From Catalinimonas alkaloidigena (GTDB taxonomy: Bacteria; Bacteroidota; Bacteroidia; Cytophagales; Flexibacteraceae), in NCBI RefSeq assembly GCF_900100765.1, contig NZ_FNFO01000003.1:405348-469347 (forward strand): 64,000 nt of DNA. The letters run 5' to 3'. Positions 62,870 to 64,000 of this stretch are shown piece after piece. Each line of letters begins with the position of its first letter. The stretch's first letter is position 1. Position numbers and translations under genes: made by a program. The notes below the pieces were generated by a model. That model ran no database searches. It worked only from the letters and a program-made list of their open reading frames with translations, and had not been told where the DNA came from.

Positions 62870-64000
62870 TTAGGGTTTCTGTAAAAGAACTTTTCGGGTG
62901 GCAGCAAAGCCCCCGGCGGTTTCCAGGCGATAGAAATAAAGGCCACCCGGCAGGGCGTTCGGTCGCCAGCGCAGGGTGTGGGTTCCGCGCTCGTACCAGC
63001 CGTCGACCAGCGTCGCGACTTCGGCGCCCACCGCGTTGTAGAGGTTCAGGGTGATGTGCTGCCGCTGGGGCAACTGGAATTGGACACTGGCCTCGTGCAG
63101 GACGGGGTTGGGCACCGGACCGGCGAGTTGATACCCGTCGAAGTTCGGCCCGCCTTCCGCACTGGTAATGGTCGAATCCAGGTTCAACGCCACGATGGCG
63201 TCGGGCGACAATGCGTAGTTATAAATCCGGATGTCGTCCAACGCCCCCCGGAAGTTGAAGCCGCTTTCGCCAGGCAGCACTTGCCCGATGGTCAGGCTGA
63301 GGGGCGTCGTCAGGATTTCGCCCGTCACGGCGGTGAAAGCATTCAGTTCGCCATCGAGCCAGATTTCGTAATCGGCCCCGTCGTAGGTGGTAACCACGTG
63401 GTACCAGCGACTGAGGTCCAGTGAATCTTCCGAATCAAGGTCTTTCGTCGTCATCGAGGTTTTGACCGTCCAGCGCAGGCGGTTGGCTCCAATCGACGTT
63501 TTCCAGCGGTTCTGCCAGCTTCCGTGCGAAATCGGGTGCATCTCCCGGTCGTAAAAACGGTCGAGGCGCATCCAGAAACTGACCGTAATGGCGTCCTGGA
63601 AGTTGAGGCTTTCGCTGCTCGGTACGGTGATCACGTCGTTAATCCCGTCGAAGAAGTAGGCCTGCTGTGTGTTGCCGAAACGGTCGTCGGTCAGGCGTGG
63701 GCCGCTCACCGTGCCGTCGTTCCCGTAGCCACTGGCGTCGTCGGCGTTTCCGTTGAATAGATACCAGGCCACCAGATTTCCTGTCGGAGTGGCGGACAGA
63801 TCGCGGACCATCACGTCCAGGCTATCGGCCACAGTATTCCCGTAGCCGTCGTCCACAAAGCAGGTAAGCACGTAGTTGCCGGGCGTCGCGGGGGCGGTCC
63901 ACGTCACCGTATCGCCACTCCCCGCGAAAGTGCCCTCCGGAGCCGACCACGTAAAAGTCAAGGTGTCGCTCGGGTTCAGGTCGGTTGCTTCGCAGATCAG
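62870..64000 (-). CDS. LamG/PKD-type secreted protein with type IX sorting tail (partial)
   Basis: The frame is open to the window edge, so the N-terminus is missing; 376 residues are visible. It starts within an Ig/PKD-like domain (TFTWSAPEGTFAGSGDTVTW), then a LamG domain (YFFDGINDVITVPSSESLNF, ITVSFWMRLDRF) and a type A sorting domain (VPNPVLHEASVQFQLP ... GGLYFYRLETAGG). It is upstream of, and closely related to, the gene at 61839-62837, with 32 bases between them; the two are probably cotranscribed. Surface exposed; ligand unknown. Confidence 0.85.
   Translation of the reverse strand: MICEATDLNPSDTLTFTWSAPEGTFAGSGDTVTWTAPATPGNYVLTCFVDDGYGNTVADSLDVMVRDLSATPTGNLVAWYLFNGNADDASGYGNDGTVSGPRLTDDRFGNTQQAYFFDGINDVITVPSSESLNFQDAITVSFWMRLDRFYDREMHPISHGSWQNRWKTSIGANRLRWTVKTSMTTKDLDSEDSLDLSRWYHVVTTYDGADYEIWLDGELNAFTAVTGEILTTPLSLTIGQVLPGESGFNFRGALDDIRIYNYALSPDAIVALNLDSTITSAEGGPNFDGYQLAGPVPNPVLHEASVQFQLPQRQHITLNLYNAVGAEVATLVDGWYERGTHTLRWRPNALPGGLYFYRLETAGGFAATRKVLLQKP

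Overview
The window reads as chromosomal DNA of a GC-rich member of the Bacteroidota, most likely order Cytophagales. Supporting signs are a PorW/SprE-type subunit of the type IX secretion system, cargo proteins with type IX C-terminal sorting domains, many OmpH/TolC/porin-family envelope proteins, an atp operon that ends at atpG without atpD and atpC, and repeated upstream boxes of the form TAnnTTTG, the -7 element of the Bacteroidota housekeeping sigma factor. Assignment below order level is not possible from this sequence alone.

Layout. 1-1.1 kb: tail of hflX, a tRNA-Arg and two small related acidic proteins. 1.1-4.9 kb: a leftward operon for 3-hydroxyanthranilate catabolism (3-hydroxyanthranilate dioxygenase, ACMS decarboxylase) that runs on into a lipoprotein and a beta-barrel protein, with a divergent SDR protein lacking the usual catalytic Tyr/Lys. 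5.4-9.3 kb: thioredoxin, two tandem paralogous lipoproteins, an OmpH-like chaperone and an AlbA_2 regulator. 9.3-14.9 kb: a complete tripartite RND efflux operon. 15.1-17.8 kb: a THUMP-like methyltransferase and an M20 dipeptidase. 18.1-20.2 kb: an AT-rich SIR2-domain gene, foreign-looking, beside the initiator tRNA. 20.4-31.9 kb: housekeeping genes (era, der, rpiB, tatC, glyA, serS, rho, a mechanosensitive channel). 31.9-36.6 kb: an MsbA-like ABC exporter, an ECF41-type sigma factor with its carboxymuconolactone-decarboxylase partner, a DUF429 protein and an unknown gene. 36.7-38.4 kb: tRNA-Asn followed by an AT-rich accessory patch with a DUF2335 membrane protein. 38.5-46.6 kb: fumC, PBP1A, porW and an M23 peptidase. 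46.6-52.8 kb: bactofilin and the atpZ-atpBEFHAG operon. 52.8-61.7 kb: an ECF sigma factor and a self-contained sugar locus (periplasmic binding protein, two permeases, two GH130 proteins flanking an alpha/alpha-barrel lipoprotein, and the ATPase). 61.8-64 kb: two secreted LamG proteins with type IX sorting tails, the second cut by the window end.

How genes work together. The GH130 locus has all the parts needed to import an oligosaccharide by an ABC transporter and split it by phosphorolysis in the cytoplasm; beta-mannosides are the likeliest substrate from what is known of GH130. The HAAO/ACMSD pair catalyses two consecutive steps of the kynurenine route. The sigma factor at 33.9 kb and the gene after it form the known ECF41/COE pairing.

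Most likely accessory systems: the SIR2 gene (candidate single-gene NAD-depleting defence protein with an unrecognised C-terminal half) and the DUF2335 patch. A dispersed hairpin repeat occurs at 17978-18026 and again at 61685-61734. No CRISPR array, insertion sequence, rRNA operon or replication origin was seen.
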